A stretch of DNA of 26,843 nt. Origin: JAICIG01 sp035532215 (GTDB lineage Bacteria > Planctomycetota > Planctomycetia > Pirellulales > JAICIG01). Below are positions 6,684 to 13,537 of the stretch, piece after piece. The position numbers and the translations under genes were made by a program. The DNA lies in the NCBI GenBank assembly GCA_035532215.1, contig DATKRK010000273.1, positions 1 to 26,843 of the forward strand. The letters run 5' to 3'. Within the stretch, counting starts at the first letter, position 1, and every line of letters begins with the position of its first letter. Below the pieces are notes generated by a model. The model searched no databases. It was not told the DNA's origin and worked only from the letters and a program-made list of their open reading frames with translations.

Positions 6684-8108
6684 TTAGCTGTAAAGCTGAA
6701 TCGCCTTGATGATCTCGGTCAGATCGTTCGAGACGGCTACGGCGCGATTGGCGAAGGCGGCCCGCTTGACTCCGCGGCTGCCGAGCACTTCGTTGAATTT
6801 GTCTTGATCGGTCGTGTGGTAGGCGACCGTGGCCGTGGGGTCTTTCAGTTGGTGACCGGTGAGAATGCAGACCACCCGTTCGTCCGGGCCGATGATCCCT
6901 TCGTGGCGGAGAATCTTGGCGCCCGCCACGCTGGCGGCGCTGGCCGGCTCGCAGCCGAGCCCGCCGGCCCCCACCTGCGCCTTGGCGTCGAGAATCTCCT
7001 GGTCGGTCGCCTCGCGCACGACGCCGTCGCAAACGTCGAGCGCCCGCAGACACTTGTGCAGATTCACCGGGCGGTTGATTTCGATAGCGCTGGCAATGGT
7101 CGAAGCTCGGCGCCCCTGGCGATCGAGTTCGCCGTAATAGCCGGATACCTGCGGCACGTCGAGCACGCCGCCGTTCCAGCGTAAACCGCGCTTTTCATAG
7201 AGCTGATAAAGAGTATTGGCGCCTGCGGCGTTGATGACGGCCAGTCGCGGAATGCGATCGATCAAACCGAGTTGCTTCAGTTCTGCAAACGCTTTCCCAA
7301 AGGCGCTCGAATTGCCCAGGTTTCCGCCCGGCACGACGATCCAATCGGGCGGCTCCCAGCGCAAGGCTTCGAGCACGCGGAACATGATCGTCTTTTGGCC
7401 TTCAAGCCGAAAGGGATTCACGCTATTGACCAGGTAGATGCCCAACTCCTGCGAGACTTCCTGCACCCGGGCCATGGCATCGTCGAAATCGCCGGCGATT
7501 TGCACCGTCAGGGCGCCGTAATCGAGCGCCTGCGAGAGCTTGCCGTAAGAAATCTTGCCCGAACCGACGAAGATCACCGCTTTCATCAGCCGCGTGACCG
7601 AACTGTACAGGGCCAGCGAGGCGCTGGTATTGCCGGTCGAAGCGCACGCGGCCCGGCTGGCGCCGATCATTCGCGCGTGCGTGAACGCGGCCGACATGCC
7701 GTTGTCTTTGAAGCTGCCCGAGGGGTTCATCCCCTCGTACTGCAGGAACAGCCGATTCGCGTTCAGGCCGACATAGTTGGCCACGTTGTCGGAAGGAATC
7801 AGCAGCGTCTGGCCTTCGCCGACGGTGACCACCTTTTCGGGCGGGGCAAAGGGAAGCAATTCGTGGAACCGCCAGAGGCCGCTGAAGGCCAGCGGGTCGT
7901 GTCGCCGGGACCATTTCTCCTCAACGAAGCGCCACGACGTCGGGGGCGCCAGGCGATCCCAATCGTAAACGATGTCGAGCAAGCTGCCGCACGCCCGGCA
8001 GCAGACCCGCGCCTCGTCGACGCCGTACGTGGCGCCGCAATCGGGCGCGATGCACTTTTGATAGGCCAGATCGGTGGTCGGCGTGACGCTAATGGCAGAT
8101 GCCTCCAA
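6684..8108 (-). CDS. thrC: Threonine synthase
   Basis: Up to 474 residues. It makes threonine from O-phosphohomoserine with pyridoxal phosphate in the cytoplasm. The N-terminus has four cysteines in the pattern CIAPDC...CCRAC, a small zinc-ribbon-like cap found in one thrC branch. The PLP lysine is K134 in MNPSGSFKDNGM. The phosphate-binding loop is VPGGNLGNSSAFGKAF, and a later block GAGGLGCEPASAAS is typical of the fold. The first in-frame bacterial start is TTG at 8108. However, a perfect GGAGG at 8106-8102 sits inside those first codons and points to an ATT codon at 8093 as the real start; no ATG or GTG lies between there and the first conserved Cys. The GH2-like gene follows 28 bp downstream. 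Family assignment is firm; the start is not. Confidence 0.93.
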   Translation of the reverse strand: MEASAISVTPTTDLAYQKCIAPDCGATYGVDEARVCCRACGSLLDIVYDWDRLAPPTSWRFVEEKWSRRHDPLAFSGLWRFHELLPFAPPEKVVTVGEGQTLLIPSDNVANYVGLNANRLFLQYEGMNPSGSFKDNGMSAAFTHARMIGASRAACASTGNTSASLALYSSVTRLMKAVIFVGSGKISYGKLSQALDYGALTVQIAGDFDDAMARVQEVSQELGIYLVNSVNPFRLEGQKTIMFRVLEALRWEPPDWIVVPGGNLGNSSAFGKAFAELKQLGLIDRIPRLAVINAAGANTLYQLYEKRGLRWNGGVLDVPQVSGYYGELDRQGRRASTIASAIEINRPVNLHKCLRALDVCDGVVREATDQEILDAKAQVGAGGLGCEPASAASVAGAKILRHEGIIGPDERVVCILTGHQLKDPTATVAYHTTDQDKFNEVLGSRGVKRAAFANRAVAVSNDLTEIIKAIQLYS

Positions 8109-8279
8109 GAGTTCCGGCGCGCAATCGGCCGTCGTCGAAACAGTCTACGGCGCGTCGCGGCGCCTATCAAGACATGAGACCCCTTGCTCCGGTCGCCGCT
8201 CGCCAAGCTATCTTATCTCAGGATACCAAAGTAGGTTAGGGCCGCAACGCTCAACCAAAATCTCCCCGCTCGAAGCAGT

Positions 8280-8308
8280 TTGACTCTCGATTTCATCGAC
8301 CGTAAAAT
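8280..8308 (+). promoter_or_regulatory. Sigma-70 type promoter for the dksA-like/lspA pair
   Basis: TTGACT at 8280-8285 and TAAAAT at 8303-8308 are separated by exactly 17 bases. This gives five of six consensus matches in each hexamer. It lies 61 bases before the ATG at 8370, leaving a leader of roughly 55 bases that contains the palindrome at 8340-8355. Confidence 0.65.
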
Positions 8309-8339
8309 GGCAGGTCTGTGAACCTCGAGGAGTGGGTTC

Positions 8340-8355
8340 GCTGAGAATTCTCAGC
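8340..8355. promoter_or_regulatory. Perfect 16-bp palindrome in the dksA leader
   Basis: GCTGAGAATTCTCAGC is self-complementary over all 16 bases. It ends just before the CGGAG ribosome-binding site (8356-8360) of the gene starting at 8370 and lies downstream of the predicted promoter. It could be an operator for a dimeric regulator or a small RNA hairpin next to the ribosome-binding site. Nothing in the window identifies the binder. Confidence 0.4.
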
Positions 8356-8369
8356 CGGAGATACGCGTA

Positions 8370-8741
8370 ATGAAGAAGGCAGAGGCGAAGATTTACAAAG
8401 AACGGCTGCTGGCCTTGCGTGCAAGACTCCGCGGCGATGTCACCCAAATGGCCGACGCTGCGCTGAAGAAAAACCGCATGGATGGGGGACGAGAGCTCTC
8501 AAGCATGCCAATTCATATGGCTGATCTGGGCAGCGACAATTACGAGCAAGAATTCACCTTGAGTTTGATGGAAAACGAAGAAGGAACGCTGGAAGCCATC
8601 GAACTTGCCCTTGAGCGAATCGAGGACGGGACGTTCGGAGAATGCGACGAGTGTGGGCTGAAAATTCCCAAGGCCCGTTTGAACGCTTTGCCCTACGTTG
8701 CTCACTGCGTCAAATGCGCCGAGGATCTGCAGCGCGGCTGA
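8370..8741 (+). CDS. DksA/TraR-family zinc-finger protein
   Basis: 123 residues from ATG at 8370, with CGGAG nine bases upstream. The C-terminal zinc finger has CDECG (C92, C95) and CVKC (C113, C116), a full C4 site. The preceding long helical region, with AIELALERIEDGTFG just before the finger, is the hallmark of the family. The helical hairpin tip has HMADLGSDNYEQEF, an acidic segment like that by which DksA acts in the RNA polymerase secondary channel. DksA-type proteins tune transcription with ppGpp during starvation. This is the shorter, planctomycete type, so whether it is a true DksA is open. It is followed after 52 bp by lspA, a pairing known from other planctomycetes, and both share the promoter at 8280. 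Confidence 0.92.
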   Translation: MKKAEAKIYKERLLALRARLRGDVTQMADAALKKNRMDGGRELSSMPIHMADLGSDNYEQEFTLSLMENEEGTLEAIELALERIEDGTFGECDECGLKIPKARLNALPYVAHCVKCAEDLQRG

Positions 8742-8793
8742 GTGCCGCGCCTAAGTTACTGTTGCGAATTAACTTCCGACCAGGAGGACTGCC

Positions 8794-9345
8794 ATGAAGG
8801 CGGTGCCTGCGAACCGGTATCTGATTTTTTTGCTGATCGGGGGGCTAGGATGCCTGGCCGATCTGGCGACGAAGAGCTGGGTTTTCTCCGCCCTAGGCGC
8901 GCCCGGCGGCAACACTTGGTGGCTCTGGAAACCTTTCTGCGGCTTTCAAACCAGCCTGAACGAAGGCGCTTTGTTTGGCATTGGGCAAGGCAAGGTCTGG
9001 CTGTTTGCCGCACTCTCGATTTTGGCCGCGGTGTTTATCGTCTATTGGCTGTTCTTTGCCGGCGCCGCACGCGATCGCTTGCTGACGATCGCCCTCGGCT
9101 GCGTGATGGCGGGCATTCTTGGCAACTTGTACGACCGTCTCGGTTTATGGTCGTTGCCTGGCAAGCCAGAGTTGCGGATTCACGCCGTGCGAGATTGGAT
9201 TTTGTTCCAATACGATGCGTGGGTTTGGCCTAATTTCAACCTCGCCGATAGCCTTTTGGTGTGTGGCGCCGCACTGCTCGTCTGGCAGGCTGCACGCGGC
9301 GAGGTTCGGCATACCGCTCCGGACACGCAGCCCGTCAGCGGCTGA
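8794..9345 (+). CDS. lspA: Lipoprotein signal peptidase (signal peptidase II)
   Basis: 183 residues from ATG at 8794, with AGGAGGA about 7 bases upstream. It is an inner-membrane aspartic protease that cleaves the signal peptide of diacylglyceryl-modified prolipoproteins. There are four membrane segments, at about residues 10-27, 67-88, 96-112 and 150-166. The conserved blocks are all present: D23 in LADLATK, N56 in SLNEGALFG, GNLYDR with catalytic D114, and NFNLADS with catalytic D152. The periplasmic loop between the last two helices is somewhat long, as in other planctomycete LspA proteins. A DUF1571 lipoprotein at 18186 would be one local substrate. It is the second gene of the dksA-like unit. 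Confidence 0.95.
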   Translation: MKAVPANRYLIFLLIGGLGCLADLATKSWVFSALGAPGGNTWWLWKPFCGFQTSLNEGALFGIGQGKVWLFAALSILAAVFIVYWLFFAGAARDRLLTIALGCVMAGILGNLYDRLGLWSLPGKPELRIHAVRDWILFQYDAWVWPNFNLADSLLVCGAALLVWQAARGEVRHTAPDTQPVSG

Positions 9346-9875
9346 TTTTAGACTGTGCCCGAATCAGCATGAGACGTGCGTTGGTCGTGGGGCGACCTTC
9401 CAGGCCGCCCCAGCCATTGACGGCTTGGAAGGCCGCCCTGTAAGCCGCCCAAGGTCTCGTTGGCACCCGCATGCGGTTGTAGCAGGCTGAACTTCAGCAA
9501 CGGGCGTCAGGCTTGCTCACTGCCTCGCCCCTTTCCTGGTAAACAGCGATTTTCACTCCCCGATTCCCCGGCAATTCCTCGCCTCCTCTTGCTGTACTTC
9601 AGATTTTCCGAAAAAAATTCAGAACTTCTGTAGCAATTCGGCGGCGAAGCGTCCATAATTCGCATCGGCGACAAGTCTGTCGCGTCGAAGGGCATCTGGC
9701 TGATAGCCGAAGGCAATACCCATCTACTGCCCGGCGCCTGGCGAGATGCGTGCAATCGAAGCATTGCGGCGATCAACGGACCCGAGAATGGAAGCGGCAG
9801 AGAGGTAGGCACGAGGCTTTGCGCTGCGCAACGCCCAAATCAGTCTCAAAAGTCCAGAAATGTGGGGGAATTGAG
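9346..9875. other. Long intergenic region with one imperfect hairpin
   Basis: No convincing gene is seen in these 530 bases; open frames on both strands lack any recognisable pattern. CCTTCCAGGCC at 9396-9406 can pair with GGCTTGGAAGG at 9422-9432 (one G-T pair, 15-base loop), a possible weak terminator after lspA without a T-run. A ribosome-binding site GGGGGAA at 9864-9870 serves the Rrf2-type gene. Confidence 0.45.
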
Positions 9876-10316
9876 ATGCGATTGTCGCGTACCGTCGCCT
9901 ATGCTTTGCAGGCGACTCTGCAACTGGCTCAGCTTGGCTCGAAGGGACCCGTGCCTTGCAACCAACTCGCCGCCGCGGGCAACATGCCCGAGCGATTTCT
10001 GCTGCAGGTGCTGCGAAACCTGGTCACGCACGGCGTACTGCAATCGTCGCGCGGAGTCGACGGGGGCTATTCGCTCGAACGCCATCCGGCAGACATCTCA
10101 TTGCTGGAGATCATCGAAGCCATCGACGGCCCGATGATTTCGACCTTGCCCTTGCGCGACGGGTTGAGCGGTTCCTGTCAGGCCAAGCTCGAGCAGACGC
10201 TCTCCCAGGTCGCCGAGGCCACCCGCCGACGACTGGCGGCCACGACGCTGGCCGAACTGCTCGCCGAACCGAGCGAAACAAAGCCGTTCGCCGCCCAACC
10301 GGCAATGGTTAGCTAA
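9876..10316 (+). CDS. Rrf2-family transcriptional regulator
   Basis: 146 residues. ATG at 9876 is chosen over an upstream in-frame start because the family begins exactly here (MRLSRTVAYALQATLQLA) and because GGGGGAA precedes it. The winged helix is clear: LAAAGNMPERFLLQVLRNLV as recognition region and GVLQSSRGVDGGYSLER as wing. The C-terminal half has LLEIIEAIDGP, as in other Rrf2 proteins, and a dimerisation helix. The three-Cys iron-sulfur motif of IscR/NsrR is missing: only one Cys (GSCQAKL) lies in that region. It is probably a cluster-free member such as CymR-like regulators. The phosphatase gene starts 43 bp later on the same strand, so the two may be co-transcribed. Its target is unknown. 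Confidence 0.9.
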   Translation: MRLSRTVAYALQATLQLAQLGSKGPVPCNQLAAAGNMPERFLLQVLRNLVTHGVLQSSRGVDGGYSLERHPADISLLEIIEAIDGPMISTLPLRDGLSGSCQAKLEQTLSQVAEATRRRLAATTLAELLAEPSETKPFAAQPAMVS

Positions 10317-10359
10317 GTTGCGCTTGGCAGCCGAGGGCTCGGAAGCTAATTTGGGCTGC

Positions 10360-11166
10360 ATGTCCGACTCCGATATTTCTCAGCGTCTCGAACTGGCAAA
10401 GATCGCCGCCCGCGAGGCGGGGGCGATCACGTTGCGATATTTCCGCCAGGACAATTACGACGTCGAATTGAAGCACGATCGGTCGCCTGTCACGGTGGCC
10501 GATCGCCAGGCCGAAGAGCACCTGCGCCAGCGGATTGCCGGGGGTTTTCCCCACGATGCCATTCTGGGCGAAGAATTCCCCGAAAAGCAGGGAAACTCGG
10601 GCTATCGCTGGATTCTCGATCCGATCGATGGCACGAAGTCGTTCATTTCGGGCGTGCCTCTGTACGGGACCTTGATCGGCGTCGAGTTCGAGTCGAAAAG
10701 CGTGGTCGGGGTGATCCACGTGCCGGCGTTGGACGAGACCGTTTCGGCTGCGGCCGGACAGGGCGCTTGGTACGTGCGGGGCTCGGATTCGGCCCGGCCG
10801 GCCCGCGTTTCGGCCAGGGCGAGCCTGGCCGAAGGGCTGTTTTTGACCTCCGAACTCAAGACCTACGATCGGGTCTCCCGGCGCAATGCCTACGAGCAGC
10901 TGGAAGCCGCCAGCCGCTTGGCACGCACTTGGGGCGATTGCTACGGCTATTTGCTGGTCGCCACCGGGCGGGCCGAAGCGATGGTCGACCCAATGATGAA
11001 CGTCTGGGATTGCGCCGCCTTGCAGCCGATTCTGGAAGAAGCCGGCGGGACGTTCACCGATTGGAGCGGACGCCCCACGATTCATGGCGGAGAAGCCGTC
11101 GCCACCAACGGCTTGGTGCTCCAAGAGGTGCTGGCGATCACGCGAGACTTTCCGGCGGTGAAATAG
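10360..11166 (+). CDS. hisN: Inositol-monophosphatase-family phosphatase, HisN-type histidinol-phosphatase
   Basis: 268 residues from ATG at 10360. It is a Mg-dependent sugar-phosphatase fold. Metal ligands are visible as E71 in LGEEF, D87 and D90 in DPIDGTKSF and D217 in NVWDCAALQPILEEAGG; D48 in TVADRQAE supports the first metal. The stretch RTWGDCYGYLLVATGRAE is characteristic of the HisN branch, which removes phosphate from histidinol phosphate in histidine synthesis, rather than true inositol phosphatases. No other his genes are nearby, so the pathway link rests on the motif only. It follows the Rrf2-type gene by 43 bp. Ribosome-binding sequence before 10360 is weak. A 3'-phosphoadenosine phosphatase is a less likely alternative. 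Confidence 0.88.
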   Translation: MSDSDISQRLELAKIAAREAGAITLRYFRQDNYDVELKHDRSPVTVADRQAEEHLRQRIAGGFPHDAILGEEFPEKQGNSGYRWILDPIDGTKSFISGVPLYGTLIGVEFESKSVVGVIHVPALDETVSAAAGQGAWYVRGSDSARPARVSARASLAEGLFLTSELKTYDRVSRRNAYEQLEAASRLARTWGDCYGYLLVATGRAEAMVDPMMNVWDCAALQPILEEAGGTFTDWSGRPTIHGGEAVATNGLVLQEVLAITRDFPAVK

Positions 11167-11253
11167 CGGCGACCGGCTCAGCGGCGCTCGCCGCGGAGTT
11201 ACGGAGACGCGTCGCCGGCTTTCAAATAAACCGTCGATCGCGGTTCCGGCCGC

Positions 11254-11715
11254 TTAAGGCCCCGCGATCAACCCGATTCCCCAATTGACGAACATCAAGC
11301 ACATCAGCGCGAGGGCCAGCGCTGTCGCCAACTGCGGGCTCAAAGCGACTCGCCCGCCCCGCGCGAGCGCCCAAAGGCGATAGGGAAATTGCAGCGCCAC
11401 GATGCCGGCCAGCAGCCAACCCAGGCGGTGCTCTTGCCAGGCGGCATGCCAGTCGCCGCGGGCTAGGTAAATAAAGCTGCGCGTCAGCCCACAGCCCGGA
11501 CAAGGTACGCCGAAGACAGCGCGCGAGTAGCAAGAGTGTGGCAACGGCCATTGAGAAAAGCCGCGGAAGGCCACCCGCTCATCGGCGCGAACTTCCAGCG
11601 CCCAGGCCAGCGCGACGATCATTGCAGCCAACGCGAGAAAGAATTGGTGTCGCGGTCGCTGGCTGGCGCCATGTTCCGCGACAACCTGGGGAATGATTTC
11701 CGGCTGTTCGTCCAC
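11254..11715 (-). CDS. DUF2752 membrane protein
   Basis: 153 residues from GTG at 11715, with GGAG about 10 bases before it. It has three hydrophobic segments at about residues 24-41, 98-117 and 128-151. The diagnostic motif CPGCGLTRS (C72, C75) follows a short pre-motif PHSCYSRAVFG and is followed by FIYLARGDW-x-AAW, the normal DUF2752 order. The family is widespread, small and of unknown function; the CPGC pair could bind metal or be redox-active. It is encoded alone between the HisN-type gene (convergent) and the DUF1805 gene (divergent). Coding and family are secure, role unknown. Confidence 0.9.
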   Translation of the reverse strand: MDEQPEIIPQVVAEHGASQRPRHQFFLALAAMIVALAWALEVRADERVAFRGFSQWPLPHSCYSRAVFGVPCPGCGLTRSFIYLARGDWHAAWQEHRLGWLLAGIVALQFPYRLWALARGGRVALSPQLATALALALMCLMFVNWGIGLIAGP

Positions 11716-11839
11716 GGCTCGTCTGCTCCACGCTCGTTCCTTTCCCCTTGCCAGGTTTTGCTATAGCATAATCTAGCCGAACCGCCGTGAAATTGCGGAT
11801 GCCTGAAAATATCAACAACAAGTCGATGAGAGGCCGACC

Positions 11840-12172
11840 ATGACCGCTTCGCTGCCGCACGCTTCGCAACGCGTGCTCGAAATGCCCGAGGGACAGGCGA
11901 TCGGCGCCAGTTATCGCTGGCCGGGCGGGCAATACTGCGCGATCCATACGTCGCGCGGCATTGTGGGTTGCGGCTTGTTCGACGTCCGCGTCGCCGGCGA
12001 GTTCGGCATGGCGGTCGCCATCGCCAAAGGCACGCCGGCCCAACCGCTCCGCGAACCGGAAGACCTGTACGATGCCAAGATCGTCGCCGTCAGCGAGCCG
12101 GCCGGGCGACTAGGCATTACGCCCGGCATGACCGGCCGCCAAGCCCTGGCCAAAATGCTGGCCGAGGGCTGA
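11840..12172 (+). CDS. DUF1805 (YunC-like) protein
   Basis: 110 residues from ATG at 11840. It has the DUF1805 pattern: GQYCAIHTSRGIVGCGLFDV, then AMAVAIAKGTPAQPL-like (here GMAVAIAKGTPAQPLREPEDL), YDAKIVAVSEPA, and a C-terminal GITPGMTGRQAL. The family includes Bacillus YunC; small alpha/beta proteins with no settled function. The conserved Cys residues C34 and C43 may matter. There is no signal peptide. It is divergent from the DUF2752 gene and convergent with the PEP-CTERM gene. Full length for the family. Confidence 0.85.
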   Translation: MTASLPHASQRVLEMPEGQAIGASYRWPGGQYCAIHTSRGIVGCGLFDVRVAGEFGMAVAIAKGTPAQPLREPEDLYDAKIVAVSEPAGRLGITPGMTGRQALAKMLAEG

Positions 12173-12272
12173 TCGTCCTATGAATCGGCGTCTTGGATTT
12201 CAAGTCGCGCCGACCTAGCGCGACGCTTGTGGCTCGCGTCATTGCTTCGCGTGACGCGTTACACCGCATGAG

Positions 12273-12971
12273 TTAGACAGCGGCGCGTTTCTCCCGCCGA
12301 CGGCGCAGCGCGGCGCCGGCCCCGGTGATACAGCCGCCGATGCCGAACAGGACCAGCGACGAAGGTTCGGGGGTAGTGCCAACTGGCGGATCGACCAGAA
12401 ACTGCACGATCGGTTGCGACAGGAAATTAGGCGCTGGCGCCGCCCAAAGTGGGCCATCGTTGGAAAAACCGAATCTCAAGCCGCCAGGAAGGCTAGTGGC
12501 GCCGCTATCGGCGGTGACATTGACTCCCAAACCTTGCACGTTCTTAAAATCGAAGAAGTAAGTGTCATTCGCCGTCAATTGCAGGGGAGTGAATATGCCG
12601 CCTGCAAACGCGTCCGTTTGCGGGGTGAACTCGGCGGATCGCAGAGGCGTCTCGCCAAGCGCCGGAGACAGCAACTCGCCCCCGGGGCCGAGCGACGCTT
12701 GGTAGATGTCGACGGTAACGTTCCGGTTGTCCGCCCAGGCGAACTTGGTTGCAATCTGCCACAAATCGTACGAAGAGCTTGGCGTGTAGAACCAGCCAAC
12801 GTCCGAGGCCGCCCAGGTAAATATGGCGGGGCCGCCGGGCGAATAGAATGCGGGAGTCGCCGATTCATTGATTGAATCGACCACAATCCATGCCGCTTGC
12901 GCCTGGCGTGCGGCTGCGACGGTCAAGGCGGTTGCGCAAATCACCGCCGCCAGTCGAAAAGTCTGCCTCAT
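12273..12971 (-). CDS. PEP-CTERM sorting-domain exported protein
   Basis: 232 residues. ATG at 12971 is chosen because GGAGGAG lies just upstream and a signal peptide (RQTFRLAAVICATALTVAAA, cleavage near AQA-AW) begins there. The mature part (about 27-200) is Ser/Thr/Asn/aromatic-rich beta-type sequence, with FTWAASDVGWFYTPSSSYDL and LTANDTYFFDF, like other planctomycete PEP-CTERM proteins. The C-terminus has TPEPSSLVLFGIGGCITGAG and then the basic RRRREKR: motif, membrane helix and positive tail of an exosortase substrate. It is thus probably a surface or matrix protein. No exosortase gene is in the window. A dyad at 13112-13129 may control it. Confidence 0.9.
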   Translation of the reverse strand: MRQTFRLAAVICATALTVAAARQAQAAWIVVDSINESATPAFYSPGGPAIFTWAASDVGWFYTPSSSYDLWQIATKFAWADNRNVTVDIYQASLGPGGELLSPALGETPLRSAEFTPQTDAFAGGIFTPLQLTANDTYFFDFKNVQGLGVNVTADSGATSLPGGLRFGFSNDGPLWAAPAPNFLSQPIVQFLVDPPVGTTPEPSSLVLFGIGGCITGAGAALRRRREKRAAV

Positions 12972-13111
12972 CTTGCTCCTCCCGGGTCCTGAATCTGGAT
13001 CGTCTCGCTCCGCTTTCGATACGAACACGCGACGCTCACTCTTGCACCATCCAGGTTAACCGGCGAGGCGGCTATATCAACCACAAAACTATTACAAATC
13101 GGACATTAGTC

Positions 13112-13129
13112 TGTAATTGTAAAATTACA
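13112..13129. promoter_or_regulatory. Operator-like dyad in an AT-rich island upstream of the PEP-CTERM gene
   Basis: TGTAATTGTAAAATTACA has dyad symmetry in 8 of 9 base pairs. It overlaps the second of two direct repeats ATTACAAAT (13091-13099 and 13124-13132), whose starts are 33 bp, about three helical turns, apart. The island (about 13080-13150) is far richer in A+T than its surroundings and lies 120-180 bp upstream of the start at 12971. A loose minus-strand -10 (TATAGC near 13070) could be the promoter. The rest of 12972-13290 shows no gene. Confidence 0.45.
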
Positions 13130-13290
13130 AATGACACGAAACATTTATACCATCCTTGCATCCGGCCCACAGGTGGGGAAATCAACTGCATTAACAGTTA
13201 CTCTGAGGGGGTTACTTGCGGCTCGCAGGCAGTGGCGAGTGCAATTCTCGCGGCGGCGCAATGAAGCAGCGTATCGAATTCGAAAGGAGA

Positions 13291-13458
13291 TCACGCGGCC
13301 CGCCGGCCTTCGAACGACCGCCGATCGACGATGCGCATAGCTCGGCGACGCACGGCGAACGTCGCTAACCAAATGCCGGGCGCCAGACGTTTGGTCGTCG
13401 CCATGTACTCTCGATAGTCCTTCCCGAACTCTTCGCGCATCATGCGCTCCTCGCGATA
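13291..13458 (-). pseudogene. Relic of an isoprenylcysteine methyltransferase-like (ICMT/PEMT) gene
   Basis: The minus frame open from 13458 to the TGA at 13291 reads YREERMMREEFGKDYREYMA, then TTKRLAPGIWLATFAVRRR. The E-E-R-M-x-x-E-F-G-x-D-Y-x-x-Y pattern followed by R-L-x-P-G-x-W is the conserved C-terminal block of ICMT/phospholipid methyltransferase-like membrane methyltransferases, in which the Glu pair and Tyr form the SAM site. An in-frame TGA at 13459-13461 precedes it, and the expected upstream membrane helices are missing. It is therefore probably a truncated remnant left downstream of the AAA ATPase gene (stop at 13538). Identification rests on about 25 residues. Confidence 0.5.
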
Positions 13459-13537
13459 TCACGTAACATTTGTTTGCCGATGTGCTGACCTTGCGCTGTG
13501 CTTGCTCCTGCCAAGCAGCGCATTCGCGCGTTACGCG

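Noticed and set aside
9461..9474. Second sigma-54-like element, TGGCACCCGCATGC
   Set aside because: GG and GC are separated by 9 bases instead of 10 and the TTGC block is missing.
12235..12258. Hairpin CGCGTCA / TGACGCG between the DUF1805 and PEP-CTERM genes
   Set aside because: Seven base pairs with a 10-base loop and no T-run is too weak to call a terminator in GC-rich DNA.
13145..13462. 105-codon minus-strand frame covering the ICMT relic region
   Set aside because: Arg-rich without pattern; the recognisable ICMT block is in a different frame.
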